NCBI GenBank assembly: GCA_964429695.1
Contig: CAYSCS010000063.1
Coordinates: forward strand, 62,001 to 126,000
Length of the DNA: 64,000 bases
From: CAYSCS01 sp964429695
Lineage (GTDB): Bacteria > Acidobacteriota > Aminicenantia > Aminicenantales > Aminicenantaceae
Reading direction: 5' to 3'
Shown here: one piece after another, positions 42,944 to 52,662 of the stretch
Numbering within the stretch: position 1 is the first letter of the stretch
How the letters are laid out: each line of letters starts with the position of its first letter
Notes under the pieces: generated by a model
What the model was told of the DNA's origin: nothing
Database searches by the model: none
Seen by the model: the letters and a program-made list of their open reading frames with translations, nothing else
Made by a program: the position numbers and the translations under genes

Positions 42944-43699
42944 TCAAAAGACGACTTCGAAATTCATCCCTCTTTTTCTGAGTTCATCTCTTAGTCTAAG
43001 AGTGTATTCAGAGAAAAAAGTTTCACTCGTAGCATAGCTTAAATCATGTTTCTGATAAAATTTTCGAATAGTATCGAGATAATTCATTCTATCGATGAGA
43101 ACTAGCTCCACCTTGCCTTCAAGATTTTCTATGAGTCTTTTCGGATTTCCGGGCAAGATTGGTCCTATAAAGGCAAATGTCTTGATTCCTTTCTCGTGGA
43201 CCTTTTCAAGTGCCTCAAGCCTTTCCTTTACCCTTGAAGCATGGGGCTCAAAGAGACGGGAAATCCTTTCATCATCGGTAGTTATGGTAAATCCTACTTC
43301 TATATCTTTGAAGCAGGTGATAAGGTCAAGGTCGCGGAGAATAAGAGCCGATTTAGTCTGGATGACCACAGGAAATGTTGTTTTCGAAAGAATCTCAAGA
43401 CATTTCCTGGTAAGCATGAATTTTCTCTCCAGAGGCTGATAGGGGTCTGTGACTGATGAAATCCAGATTTTACCTTTTCTTGATTTCTGCAACTGTTTTT
43501 CAAGTAGCAGAGGAGCATTGAATTTGATGTCGACAAACTCTCCCCAGGGTTCCCTGTGACCTGAAAAACGACGGATGAAGAGACGTGCATAGCAATATCT
43601 ACAGGCATGTTCACAGCCTGTATAGGGATTGAGACAGTAATCGTAAATCTTTGATTTATTGAGGATGCTTGCGGCTCGAACTATCCTTGTTTTTAACAA
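42944..43699 (-). CDS. Radical SAM protein (SplB/Rv2578c-like)
   Basis: 251 residues. The radical SAM cluster motif CEHACRYCYARLF sits after a CLNPYTGC start, the layout of the SPL/Rv2578c-type DNA photoproduct lyase-related family. SSVTDPYQPLE follows, a strand typical of that family. The remaining sequence includes GFTITTDDERIS and FIGPILPGNP. Actual reaction unknown; DNA repair-like or a generic reductive step are guesses. It lies between guaB and the FTR-like gene on the same strand with short gaps. Confidence 0.87.
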   Translation of the reverse strand: MLKTRIVRAASILNKSKIYDYCLNPYTGCEHACRYCYARLFIRRFSGHREPWGEFVDIKFNAPLLLEKQLQKSRKGKIWISSVTDPYQPLERKFMLTRKCLEILSKTTFPVVIQTKSALILRDLDLITCFKDIEVGFTITTDDERISRLFEPHASRVKERLEALEKVHEKGIKTFAFIGPILPGNPKRLIENLEGKVELVLIDRMNYLDTIRKFYQKHDLSYATSETFFSEYTLRLRDELRKRGMNFEVVF

Positions 43700-43768
43700 G
43701 ATAATATATCTCTTCTTTCCAAAATTTTATCATCTTGAAAACTTCCCAGAGCTTTAGGCTTAAAAGTC

Positions 43769-45232
43769 TCAATCGAGATGATAATTGGGAGCCTCTTTGG
43801 TTATGATTACATCATGAACATGACTTTCCCGCATTCCGGCAGGAGTGATTTTTATAAACTTGGCTTTTTTCTGAAGCTCTTTTATAGTCCGACATCCTGC
43901 ATATCCCATTCCTGCTTTAAGGCCCCCTACCATCATCTGAATTATTGAAGCTGCGTTTCCTTTGTACGGAACTCTTCCCTCAATTCCCTCAGGAACTATT
44001 TTACTTTCTCCACAGAGGAAGTCTTGGGCATATCTATCTCTGCTTCCTTCTTTCATGACTTCAAGAGAACCCATCCCTCTATAGGTTTTGTAAGAGCGCC
44101 CCTGATAGATTACGACTTCTCCAGGAGATTCATCTGTGCCTGCCAGAACATTCCCGAGCATCACAGAGCTTGCTCCCGCTGCTAAGGCTTTGGTGATATC
44201 TCCTGAATATTTTATCCCCCCATCAGCAATCAGAGGGATCCCTTCCTCGTTGCTTACCTCAAAAACATCGGCGATTGCTGTTATCTGGGGAATTCCGGCT
44301 CCGGTGACAACCCTTGTGGTACAGATTGAGCCAGGGCCAACTCCAACCTTCAGGGCATCAACGCCAAGATTAATCAAGTCTTTTGCCGCTTCGGAAGTTG
44401 CGATATTACCGGCGATTAAATCTGCGTGGGAAAATTCTTTTTTCAAAGCCATAACCATGTCCATCACTCTTTTAGAGTGGCCATGGGCTGTATCTATGAC
44501 GAGCACATCAACTTTTGCCTGGATGAGGGCTCGAGCTCTTTCAAGAGCAGAAGCATCCACTCCTATCGCTGCTCCTACTCTTAAGCGCCCGAACTTATCC
44601 TTACAGGCGTTCGGGTATTGTATCCTCTTGAGGATGTCTTTGTAAGTAATCAGACCTTTAAGATGAAAATTCTCATCCACCATCAATATTTTCTCTATCT
44701 TGTGCTTATGAAAGAGTTTCTCTGCTTCTTCGAGAGATGTGCCAAGGGGAACTGTGATCAGGTCTTTGGTCATCACCGTCTCTATGGGTCTGTTGACCCG
44801 GGTTTCAAATCTGATATCCCTGTTGGTCAGGATGCCTACCAGCTTGTTGTTTTCATCTGTTATGGGAAGACCTGATATCTTGTATTTTTTCATTACCTCA
44901 ATGGCTTCATAGATTTTGTTGTGGGGCCTCATGGTGATAGGGTCGACAATCATTCCGCTTTCGTGCCTTTTCACCTTATCCACTTCCTCTACTTGCCTTT
45001 CAATGGACATGTTCCTGTGAATTATGCCGATCCCTCCTTGCTGGGCCAGGGCAATGGCCATTTTAGATTCAGTCACGGTATCCATAGCTGAGCTGACAAT
45101 GGGAATGTTTAAAGAAATATTTCTTGTAAGTTGAGTACGAACATCGGCTTCTGCAGGAAGAAAGTCTGTTTTGGCTGGCAAGATTAGGACATCATCGAAA
45201 GTCAAGCCTTCTTTTATCTTTGAATTCAACAT
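43769..45232 (-). CDS. guaB: Inosine-5'-monophosphate dehydrogenase
   Basis: 487 residues. IMPDH oxidises IMP to XMP in guanine nucleotide synthesis. The barrel starts with KEGLTFDDVLILPAKTDFLP; two CBS domains follow (YEAIEVMKKYKISGLPITDENNKL and DLITVPLGTSLEEAEKLF); the catalytic Cys is in GPGSICTTRVVTGAG; the flap includes GMGSLEVMKEGS and GIEGRVPYKG. All elements are intact and the length is standard. It follows secA by ten bases on the same strand. Confidence 0.97.
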   Translation of the reverse strand: MLNSKIKEGLTFDDVLILPAKTDFLPAEADVRTQLTRNISLNIPIVSSAMDTVTESKMAIALAQQGGIGIIHRNMSIERQVEEVDKVKRHESGMIVDPITMRPHNKIYEAIEVMKKYKISGLPITDENNKLVGILTNRDIRFETRVNRPIETVMTKDLITVPLGTSLEEAEKLFHKHKIEKILMVDENFHLKGLITYKDILKRIQYPNACKDKFGRLRVGAAIGVDASALERARALIQAKVDVLVIDTAHGHSKRVMDMVMALKKEFSHADLIAGNIATSEAAKDLINLGVDALKVGVGPGSICTTRVVTGAGIPQITAIADVFEVSNEEGIPLIADGGIKYSGDITKALAAGASSVMLGNVLAGTDESPGEVVIYQGRSYKTYRGMGSLEVMKEGSRDRYAQDFLCGESKIVPEGIEGRVPYKGNAASIIQMMVGGLKAGMGYAGCRTIKELQKKAKFIKITPAGMRESHVHDVIITKEAPNYHLD

Positions 45233-45242
45233 TTTTCTTCTC

Positions 45243-47843
45243 CTATCTTCTCTTTTTCTTCTTTCTTTTCTTCGGGATCAGAGAGCGGGCTTCCTTGAAT
45301 CGAGGGACTCCCATCCTCTGCGGATTCTGGTAGTAAAGAGGCCTTTCTTCTCTCTGTGTCATCTCTTCCACTATGGGCTGGAGAAGGAAGAGGTAACGTA
45401 TGGTGTCTTCTTCGATGCGATCCATCATTGCCTGAAACATTTCGTAGCTTTCTTTTTTATATTCCACAAGAGGATCTCTCTGGCCGTATCCTCTGAGGCC
45501 GATCCCTTCTTTGAGATAATCCATGCCGAGAAGGTGGTCCTTCCACTGGGTATCTATCACCTGAAGCATGATCAACCTTTCAAATTCTCGCATCTGAACT
45601 TCCCCGAGGAGTCTTTCCTTTTCTTCGTAAATTTCATTCAAGGTCTTAAGAATCTTTTCCTTAACTTCCTCAAAGGTATCAGTTTCCCAATCTATATCTA
45701 TTCCCTTGATATCTACCCCGAATTGAGAGGCAATCGCTTTCTGAAGACCGTCTATATCCCAATCCTCGGCATCTCTGTCTTTCTTAAGATAAGAATCCAT
45801 AAGCCATTCGACAAGGGTAACTATGAGCTCCTGGATATGTTCTTTCATATTTTTTCCCTGGAGAATCTCTTTTCTTAAAGAATAGATGGTCTCTCTCTGC
45901 TTGTTCATCACATCATCATATTCGAGAAGGTGTTTTCGTATTGAGAAATTCTGGGCTTCAACCTGTTTCTGGGCGCGTTCAATTGCTTTGGTCACCATTT
46001 TGTGTTCAATAGGTATGCCATTACTCATTCCTATTCTAGCCATCAAGGCTGAGATTCTGTCACTCCCAAAGATGCGCATCAGGTCATCTTCGAGAGAAAG
46101 GTAGAAACGCGAGGAGCCCGGATCCCCCTGACGGCCTGCCCTCCCTCTGAGTTGATTATCGATTCTCCGGGCCTCATGTCTTTCCGTGCCTATGATGTGG
46201 AGGCCGTTCATAGACACAACTTTTTTATGTTCTTCCTCAGTTATTTTTTTTGCTTCAGCTAAAGCTTTCTCCCATTGTTCCTGGGTTGCCTTTGCGGGGT
46301 CTATTCCTTCCTTTTTGAGTTGTTCAGAGGCTAAGAATTCAGGATTTCCTCCAAGAAGAATATCAACTCCTCGCCCAGCCATGTTGGTGGCTATGGTTAC
46401 TGCTCCCACTCTTCCTGCCTGGGCAATTATTTTTGCTTCCATTTCGTGATACTTAGCATTGAGGACAACGTGCTTTATCCCTTTCTTCTTCAAAAGGGAG
46501 CTTAAATATTCTGAGTTTTCGATGGAGATTGTTCCTACAAGGACAGGCCTTCCTCTTTTGTGGTTTTCAATTATCTCATTGATTACAGCCTCCCATTTTT
46601 CTTTCTTTGTCCTATAGATTACATCGGGATATTCATAGCGAATGAGAGGTCTATTAGTCGGAATTTCAACAACATCAAGGTTATAGATGGATTGGAATTC
46701 GGCGGCTTCTGTTGCAGCCGTTCCTGTCATTCCTGCCAGCTTTTTATACATGCGGAAATAATTCTGGAAGGTAATCGAGGCTAGAGTTTGATATTCTGCC
46801 TCTATGCGCACCCTCTCTTTGGCTTCCAAAGCTTGATGAAGTCCGTCGCTATAACGGCGTCCAGGCATCAGGCGACCGGTGAATTCATCCACGATTATGA
46901 CCTTCCCCTCTTTTACCATATAATCCACATCTCTTTTGAAAAGATGATGAGCCTTGAGAGCCTGGTTGATATGATGAATAAGGTCCATATGGACGATGTC
47001 GTAGAGGTTTCTGAGATTGAGATATTTCTCCGCTTCCCCAACTCCTTCTTCAGTGAGAGCAACAGTCCTTGTTTTTTCATCCACCTGGAAATGAACGTCC
47101 TTACGCAGCCGTCGAACTAAATTGTCAATCTTATAATAGAGAGATGTTGACTCTTCTGTCGGTCCTGAAATTATGAGCGGTGTTCTGGCTTCGTCGATGA
47201 GGATGCTGTCGACTTCATCTACTATAGCATAGTTGAATCCTTTTTGGACTAAGTCAGAGATGCGGAACTTCATGTTGTCACGGAGATAATCGAAACCGAA
47301 TTCGTTGTTTGTACCATAAGTAATATCTTTACGATAAGCCTCCCTTCTCTCAACGTCAGACATTTCATGCTGGATAGTTCCCACTTCAAGCCCGAGGAAT
47401 TTATAAATAGGTCCCATCCATTCGCTGTCTCTTTTTGCCAGGTAATCATTGACGGTGACGATGTGAACGCCTTTTCCTTCGAGGGCGTTAAGATAAGCGG
47501 GGAGAGTCGCAACAAGAGTCTTCCCTTCACCCGTCTTCATCTCTGCTATTTTTCCCTGATGGAGGACAATTCCTCCCATGAGCTGAACATCGAAATGACG
47601 CATGTTGAGCGTTCTTTTTGCCACCTCTCTCACCACAGCGAAAGCTTCGATGAGGAGGTCATCGAGAGTTGCCCCCGAATGAAGTTTCTGTTTAAATTCC
47701 GCAGTCTTAAGTCTTAATTCAGAATCGCTCAGTTTCTGGACCTTAGGTTCAAGCTCATTTATTGCAGAGACATAGGGACGTAGTTTTTTTAAATCTCTTT
47801 CATTTTTTGTCCCGAAGATTTTTTTAATCAGCCACTTATACAT
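45243..47843 (-). CDS. secA: Protein translocase ATPase SecA
   Basis: 866 residues, the motor of Sec protein export at the inner membrane. Features in order: N-terminal LRPYVSAINELEPKVQKLSD, Walker A MKTGEGKTL, DEVDSILIDEARTPLIISG (Walker B and DEAD-like), VDEFTGRLMPGRRYSDGLHQ, MTGTAATEAAEF, TNMAGRGVDILLGGN, and RHEARRIDNQLRGRAGRQGDPGSS. It ends in a lysine/arginine-rich KKRKKKKRR without the zinc-binding C-terminal CxCxSG motif, a known variation. It opens the minus-strand run with guaB. Confidence 0.97.
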   Translation of the reverse strand: MYKWLIKKIFGTKNERDLKKLRPYVSAINELEPKVQKLSDSELRLKTAEFKQKLHSGATLDDLLIEAFAVVREVAKRTLNMRHFDVQLMGGIVLHQGKIAEMKTGEGKTLVATLPAYLNALEGKGVHIVTVNDYLAKRDSEWMGPIYKFLGLEVGTIQHEMSDVERREAYRKDITYGTNNEFGFDYLRDNMKFRISDLVQKGFNYAIVDEVDSILIDEARTPLIISGPTEESTSLYYKIDNLVRRLRKDVHFQVDEKTRTVALTEEGVGEAEKYLNLRNLYDIVHMDLIHHINQALKAHHLFKRDVDYMVKEGKVIIVDEFTGRLMPGRRYSDGLHQALEAKERVRIEAEYQTLASITFQNYFRMYKKLAGMTGTAATEAAEFQSIYNLDVVEIPTNRPLIRYEYPDVIYRTKKEKWEAVINEIIENHKRGRPVLVGTISIENSEYLSSLLKKKGIKHVVLNAKYHEMEAKIIAQAGRVGAVTIATNMAGRGVDILLGGNPEFLASEQLKKEGIDPAKATQEQWEKALAEAKKITEEEHKKVVSMNGLHIIGTERHEARRIDNQLRGRAGRQGDPGSSRFYLSLEDDLMRIFGSDRISALMARIGMSNGIPIEHKMVTKAIERAQKQVEAQNFSIRKHLLEYDDVMNKQRETIYSLRKEILQGKNMKEHIQELIVTLVEWLMDSYLKKDRDAEDWDIDGLQKAIASQFGVDIKGIDIDWETDTFEEVKEKILKTLNEIYEEKERLLGEVQMREFERLIMLQVIDTQWKDHLLGMDYLKEGIGLRGYGQRDPLVEYKKESYEMFQAMMDRIEEDTIRYLFLLQPIVEEMTQREERPLYYQNPQRMGVPRFKEARSLIPKKRKKKKRR

Positions 47844-48348
47844 TAATTACTATGTAACAGAAACCCTGAATCATGTCAATTTAACCTTTCTTCAGGTTAG
47901 GAAATATTATCCAGGCTAAGGGGAGTATCTGGAGCCAGCGCAGTGGCAGTGCGGACATAGGAGCTACACGTGAGGAAGCTAGGGCCTCTCTTAGATTGGT
48001 ACTTAAAAAGCGGAGATGGAGAAGGAAGGATGCGGAATGAAGAACTGATTAGCTCCTCGTAAGGTAAAGATAGAAGAAGTAAAAAATGAAAGAAAGACTT
48101 GGAACCTACCCCTTGAGCCTGACTTGGATTCCTCAGTCCCTAAAAATGAGCTCCCTTATGCCTCCTTTATGAAAGCCAAATTCTCTTCCTAATTTAGGAG
48201 TGGAGGCTGGCTTCAAGCTCACAAAGAGGCGATTTTAGATTAATCTTTGCCTTACTTTCTTTAACTTTTTCTCTTTCCTTGATTTTTTATGGTTTATTCT
48301 TTATCATCAATTCTCAATAAGAGCTAAGGGAAGAACCGAGGAGATGAA
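47844..48348. other. Intergenic region with coding-like fragments
   Basis: About 500 bases between secA and feoA, divergently transcribed. On the + strand a piece GNIIQAKGSIWSQRSGSADIG continuing to RLVLKKRRWRRKDAE ends at a stop near 48040, and a further piece PLEPDLDSSVPKNELPYASF occurs near 48110-48170. They look like a degraded gene but I cannot identify it. Confidence 0.4.
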
Positions 48349-48594
48349 ATGATGTCTATTGTGGATGCACCTGCAGAAAAGCCTTTGAAGATAGTCGCGA
48401 TATATGGTGGTCATGGAATTCGTCAGAGGCTTTTTGCCTTAGGGCTTCATAAAAATGACATCATTGAAGTCGATTCGCGGAGCATTTTCCATGGTCCGAT
48501 CCTTATAAAAAATTTAACCTCTGATACCTCGGTTGCTCTTGGAAGGGGCATTGCCCAAAAGATAATGGTTGAGATAGTTGGAGAAAAAGAATAA
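48349..48594 (+). CDS. feoA: Ferrous iron transport protein FeoA
   Basis: 81 residues forming the SH3-like FeoA fold: VAIYGGHGIRQRLFALGLHKNDIIEVDS then PILIKNLTSDTSVALGRGIAQKIMVE. FeoA assists FeoB in ferrous iron uptake. The start at 48349 (ATG, then a second ATG next to it) follows GAGGAG. It overlaps the feoB start by 17 bases. Anaerobes depend on this system, in keeping with the rest of the window. Confidence 0.93.
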   Translation: MMSIVDAPAEKPLKIVAIYGGHGIRQRLFALGLHKNDIIEVDSRSIFHGPILIKNLTSDTSVALGRGIAQKIMVEIVGEKE

Positions 48595-50518
48595 TTATCC
48601 AGATGTCATCTTTATAGGTCAACCTAATTGCGGAAAAAGCACCCTCTTTAATTCGATTGCAGGGCTCAAAGCAGAGACCTCAAATTTCCCTGGAACTACA
48701 GTCAAGCATACCCATAGCAGGGTCAACATAGGGGGGAAGATTCTTAATGTAATCGACCTTCCCGGTACTTATTCCCTCAACCCATCAGACCCGGCAGAGA
48801 AGGTTGCCTTGACTCACCTCTTTCGGGAGAAACCTGACCTTATCGTCAATGTCGTAGATGCCTCGATCCTGGGAAGAAGTCTCGAGCTTACCATAGAGTT
48901 GATTGAATTGGGCTACCCTATGGTTGTGGCTCTGAACATGATGGACTTAGCAGAGAAAAAAGGGATAGAAATAGATGTAAAGAAGTTGGAAAAACTGCTG
49001 GGTGTGCCTGTTGTTCCTACCATAGCTTCAAGAGGCAGGGGAATAAAAGAACTCCTTGATGTGGTTCTGACCGGTTTGGAAGAAAAGAAAACTCCTTCTC
49101 CTCTCAAATGGTCGAAGGATGTCGAGGATAAGGTTGTGGAGCTAGCCCAGCAGTTATCCGATGATTTTGTAGTCTTTGCTAACAAACGCTTCACTGCAGT
49201 GAAGATAATCGAGGCTCACGGGTTACTTTTTGACAGGATGCTCAAAGACATTAATCCAAAACTTAAAAAGGCAGTCGATAAGGTCAGAGAAGAACTTGAA
49301 GTTTGGCATCAAGCTCCTGCCTATGAGGTAATCTCGGCAGAGAGACATCATCTTGCTTTTAAATTGTTTGAACAAAGCTCTCATGTCAAGAGAGGGAGGA
49401 GAACCAGTGCCCTGGAAAGAATCGATGACCTCATCATGCATCCCATCTTGGGCTATGTGATTCTTTTGGCTGTGTTCTTAGGTTTTTTTTATTTAATTTT
49501 TAAAGTGGGTAATCCGCTTGAGTCATTCCTTCTCGGTCCCCTGGAAAAACTTAGAAACTTCCTTACTACCAAAATGGGGAGCGGACTAATTTCCTACCTC
49601 GTAGATGGCCTTTTGCAGGGTGTGGGTGGAGGTATAGCAATTGTTCTTCCTTATTTCCTCCCGCTTCTTTTTTTGATGGCTCTCCTTGAAGACGTTGGCT
49701 ACCTGGCGCGAGCAGGATTTTTGATGGATACCTTCATGCACCGTATCGGACTTCATGGAAAGTCAGTTTCTCCTTTCATAATCGGGTTTGGATGTAATGT
49801 TCCTGCTGTGGTTTCAACTCGAATCCTGGAGTCCCAGAGAGACAGAATAATCACTTCTCTTCTCATCCCCTTTGTTCCCTGCTCCGCTCGGACAACAGTT
49901 ATTCTGGCACTAATTGCTTTTTACTTGGGACCTTTGTGGGCCCTTGGATTTTACATTTTCAATATTTTTCTCCTCGGGGTAATAGGGAGAGTGATTACTC
50001 TTTTCTTTAGAGTTCCTTCACCTGGATTGTTACTCGAGATTCCTTCTCTCAAGATTCCATCTTTGATGAATATGATCCGTAAAACTTATTTTCAGCTAAA
50101 AACATTTGTAAAATTTGCTTGGCCGATTCTAATTGCGGGAAGCACTCTCTTGGGATTTTTCCAATTCTTTCGTTTTGACCGCGCCCTTAATTACTTACTT
50201 TCTCCGCTCGTGGAGAAAGGACTGGGTTTACCAGAGGAGCTCGGGGTAACGGTCGTTTTTGGATTCTTGAGGAAGGAGCTTTCCTTGATTATGATGCTTC
50301 AAGCACTTGGGGTAAGGTATGAAGAGTTGATGAGCAGAATTAGCCAAGAACAGCTTATCGTTTTCACAATTTTCATAAGCTTCTTCATCCCTTGTGTGTC
50401 CACTGTGGCTATAATCTGGAAAGAAATTGGGAGAAGGATTGCGCTCCTTTCAATCGTGTTAAATACTGGAGTAGCAATTTTAATTAGCCTCTTCATCCGA
50501 TTGTTGCTCAGCCTCTGA
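48578..50518 (+). CDS. feoB: Ferrous iron transport GTPase FeoB
   Basis: 646 residues. The N-terminal G domain has GQPNCGKSTLFN (G1), SNFPGTTVKHTHSR (G2 region), DLPGTYSL (G3) and ALNMMDLAEKKG (G4). Following helical GDI-like region and then about eight to nine membrane segments; the Cys-containing motifs VSPFIIGFGCNVPAV and LIPFVPCSARTTV of the two Gate repeats are present. The start overlaps feoA by 17 bases; a later ATG is not available without losing the G1 region. Typical FeoB are a little longer (about 700), so this is a compact form. Confidence 0.95.
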   Translation: MEKKNNYPDVIFIGQPNCGKSTLFNSIAGLKAETSNFPGTTVKHTHSRVNIGGKILNVIDLPGTYSLNPSDPAEKVALTHLFREKPDLIVNVVDASILGRSLELTIELIELGYPMVVALNMMDLAEKKGIEIDVKKLEKLLGVPVVPTIASRGRGIKELLDVVLTGLEEKKTPSPLKWSKDVEDKVVELAQQLSDDFVVFANKRFTAVKIIEAHGLLFDRMLKDINPKLKKAVDKVREELEVWHQAPAYEVISAERHHLAFKLFEQSSHVKRGRRTSALERIDDLIMHPILGYVILLAVFLGFFYLIFKVGNPLESFLLGPLEKLRNFLTTKMGSGLISYLVDGLLQGVGGGIAIVLPYFLPLLFLMALLEDVGYLARAGFLMDTFMHRIGLHGKSVSPFIIGFGCNVPAVVSTRILESQRDRIITSLLIPFVPCSARTTVILALIAFYLGPLWALGFYIFNIFLLGVIGRVITLFFRVPSPGLLLEIPSLKIPSLMNMIRKTYFQLKTFVKFAWPILIAGSTLLGFFQFFRFDRALNYLLSPLVEKGLGLPEELGVTVVFGFLRKELSLIMMLQALGVRYEELMSRISQEQLIVFTIFISFFIPCVSTVAIIWKEIGRRIALLSIVLNTGVAILISLFIRLLLSL

Positions 50519-50522
50519 GGCT

Positions 50523-50876
50523 TTATTTCAATTTTTCAAGGATGACCATCGCCAGGGCATATTCTTCGAGGTGGGATATGGAGACATGGGCAGTGTCAAA
50601 GTAAATTTTTTCCTCTGCATTTATTTTCAATTGGGGTTTTCCTGTGGGTAGATTTGTCAATTCAACGTCTTTCCAGCTTATTTTTTTTCCGATGGCTTTG
50701 AAGAAAGCCTCTTTTACTGCAAATCGAGCCGCAAAATGGAGAAACTTCTTCTTCTTCCTCGAACAATAGTCAATCTCTGCAGGAGTGAATATTCTCAGGA
50801 GGAATTCGGGGTTTTTTTCCGCCAGGTCTTTAATCCTCTTGACCTCAATAATATCTATCCCTATTCCTACAATCAT
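50523..50876 (-). CDS. acpS: Holo-[acyl-carrier-protein] synthase
   Basis: 117 residues transferring phosphopantetheine from CoA to acyl carrier protein. The metal site is GIGIDIIEVKRI with Asp and RFAVKEAFFKAIG with Glu; AHVSISHLEEYALAMVIL ends the barrel. Length and motifs are typical of AcpS. It lies on the strand opposite to feoB with convergent ends (four-base gap). Confidence 0.95.
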   Translation of the reverse strand: MIVGIGIDIIEVKRIKDLAEKNPEFLLRIFTPAEIDYCSRKKKKFLHFAARFAVKEAFFKAIGKKISWKDVELTNLPTGKPQLKINAEEKIYFDTAHVSISHLEEYALAMVILEKLK

Positions 50877-50880
50877 TCCC

Positions 50881-51087
50881 TTAGTCCTCTTCCTTTTCGT
50901 TCCCGGAAATAACGGCAGAATGGAGAAGATTTTTGCCCTTGGATTTTGCTGATGGTGATTTTTCTTGGGGGAGGGAAGGCGCTTTAGATATGAAGAGTTC
51001 CTCCTCTAAGTCTTGCTTCCTCTTTCTATTTTTAAGGATAAAGTTCACCTTCTTTCCTCTCCCATTTGAGTCATGAGCATGATCCAC
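50881..51087 (-). CDS. Hypothetical small charged protein upstream of acpS
   Basis: A 68-residue frame from a GTG at 51087 to a stop at 50881, just before acpS. The content is Lys/Glu/Ser-rich, without a known domain. The GTG is directly preceded by AAAGGGA with almost no spacing, a poor ribosome site. It might be a real small protein of the acpS operon or a fortuitous frame between the aminotransferase and acpS. Confidence 0.35.
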   Translation of the reverse strand: MDHAHDSNGRGKKVNFILKNRKRKQDLEEELFISKAPSLPQEKSPSAKSKGKNLLHSAVISGNEKEED

Positions 51088-51115
51088 TCCCTTTAGGGCT
51101 TTAAAACCATCATTT

Positions 51116-52453
51116 TTAAAGATTAAGCCTCTTAAAAGATATTTCTAAGGCTTTTAGAAAAAACTCTAGTTCTTCGTTTCCCATCGGAGTGGAGAGACAG
51201 CCAATTCCTCTAGTAGAGTCAAGGAGGATTCCATTGCCCAGGAGCTCATGGAAAAATTTGTCAAGTAAGGCTCGATTGACTCTTGAATTTACAAAAGACC
51301 TATAATCCAAGAGCTTTTCTCTGGTGAGGTGGATACAGAAGAGAGAGCCTTTGCCCGTGGCTTGAGCTGAGATTTTTCTAGTGAGGAAGAAATCGTTCAA
51401 TTTTATCCTGAGTTCATCCCCCATTTTATTCAGACGCTCATATTCTCCTGGGCCGAGTTCGTTGAGTGTTGCATATCCAGCTACCATACTCACAGGGTTA
51501 GCATTGAAGGAACCCCCGTGATGAACTTTGATTCCTTTTGTGTGGTCAAAAACCTCCATGACCTCATCCTTCCCTCCTAAAGCTCCTATGGGGAAGCCTC
51601 CGCCGATGATCTTACCCAGGGTTACTAAGTCAGGTTTTATGCCAAACTCATCACAGGCTCCCTTGAGGTTGAGTCTGAACCCGATTACTTCATCTGAGAT
51701 GAATAAGATTCCATATGTTTTAGCTACCTCCCAAATGGACTCAAGGAAACCATCTTGAGGGGGGATGAATCCAAAGTTTGCGGGAAGGGTGTCAATTAAA
51801 ACAGCAGCCAGTTCATTTTTATTTTTTTCGAGTAGGTTTTCACAGGCTTGCTTATTGTTCCAGGGCAAAACCAGGACATCATTTTTGACACTCGGAGTCG
51901 CACTTTTTTCAACCACACTTGAAGGACAATTCTTATCTCCCCAAGTTTGATGAGAAGGCGCTTCACTCACCTGTGCATAGTCATAGAGTCCATGGTAGGC
52001 ACCCTCTATCTTTGCAATCTTGTATTTTCCTGTGTAGGCACGAGAAGCTTTTATGGCAAGCATCACAGCCTCACTTCCTGAATTGCAGAATCTAACTTTC
52101 TTTATGTAGGGAACTCTTTTAATCAAGAGGGAAGCAAGCCTTATTTCACTCTCGGTTGGCATTCCAAAACAGGTCCCTTTTTCGAGCTGATTTTTCACCG
52201 CTTCTACTATGGCAGGATGGGAATGTCCAAGGATCAAGGAGGTATAATTGTTGATGAAATCAATTCTTTCCTCACCATCTACGTCCACCACTCTGCATCC
52301 TTTTCCTCTTGATGCATACACGGGATAGGGGGAGAAGATAAGGGTGTGACGAGTGTTGCCTCCCGGGAAGCACTCAAGGGCTTGAGAGTAAAGAGATTTA
52401 GATTTGGAATTTGGTTTTCTGTATGATGTCGTATTTTTAAAAACAGTCTTCAA
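51116..52453 (-). CDS. Class III aminotransferase, glutamate-1-semialdehyde aminomutase-like
   Basis: 445 residues. The PLP Lys is in LVTLGKIIGGGFPIGALGG, a HemL-type motif. Other GSAM features: YSQALECFPGGNTRHTL, RVVDVDGEERIDFINNYTSLILGHSHPAI, CNSGSEAVMLAIKASRAYT and FISDEVIGFRL. GSAM makes 5-aminolevulinate for tetrapyrroles; however, no other tetrapyrrole gene is nearby and related transaminases act on other substrates, so I keep the family-level call. It lies on the minus strand upstream of acpS. Confidence 0.88.
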   Translation of the reverse strand: MKTVFKNTTSYRKPNSKSKSLYSQALECFPGGNTRHTLIFSPYPVYASRGKGCRVVDVDGEERIDFINNYTSLILGHSHPAIVEAVKNQLEKGTCFGMPTESEIRLASLLIKRVPYIKKVRFCNSGSEAVMLAIKASRAYTGKYKIAKIEGAYHGLYDYAQVSEAPSHQTWGDKNCPSSVVEKSATPSVKNDVLVLPWNNKQACENLLEKNKNELAAVLIDTLPANFGFIPPQDGFLESIWEVAKTYGILFISDEVIGFRLNLKGACDEFGIKPDLVTLGKIIGGGFPIGALGGKDEVMEVFDHTKGIKVHHGGSFNANPVSMVAGYATLNELGPGEYERLNKMGDELRIKLNDFFLTRKISAQATGKGSLFCIHLTREKLLDYRSFVNSRVNRALLDKFFHELLGNGILLDSTRGIGCLSTPMGNEELEFFLKALEISFKRLNL

Positions 52454-52662
52454 TTTTCTCCTCTTGAGATTGATAATAACATTTAACTGAGTTTCCCAAA
52501 AAACTCAAGCTAAAAATTCACTGTGACTTAATCTCCTAAGGATTAGTTTAAGAGTTGACATTAGGGTAAATTTAGCTTAGTTTAAGAAACTCTTCTTCTT
52601 TGATTTTGACGAGGGAGAAAATTTATATCTTGACCGATTTTTTCAAGAAATAGGTTTATTAT

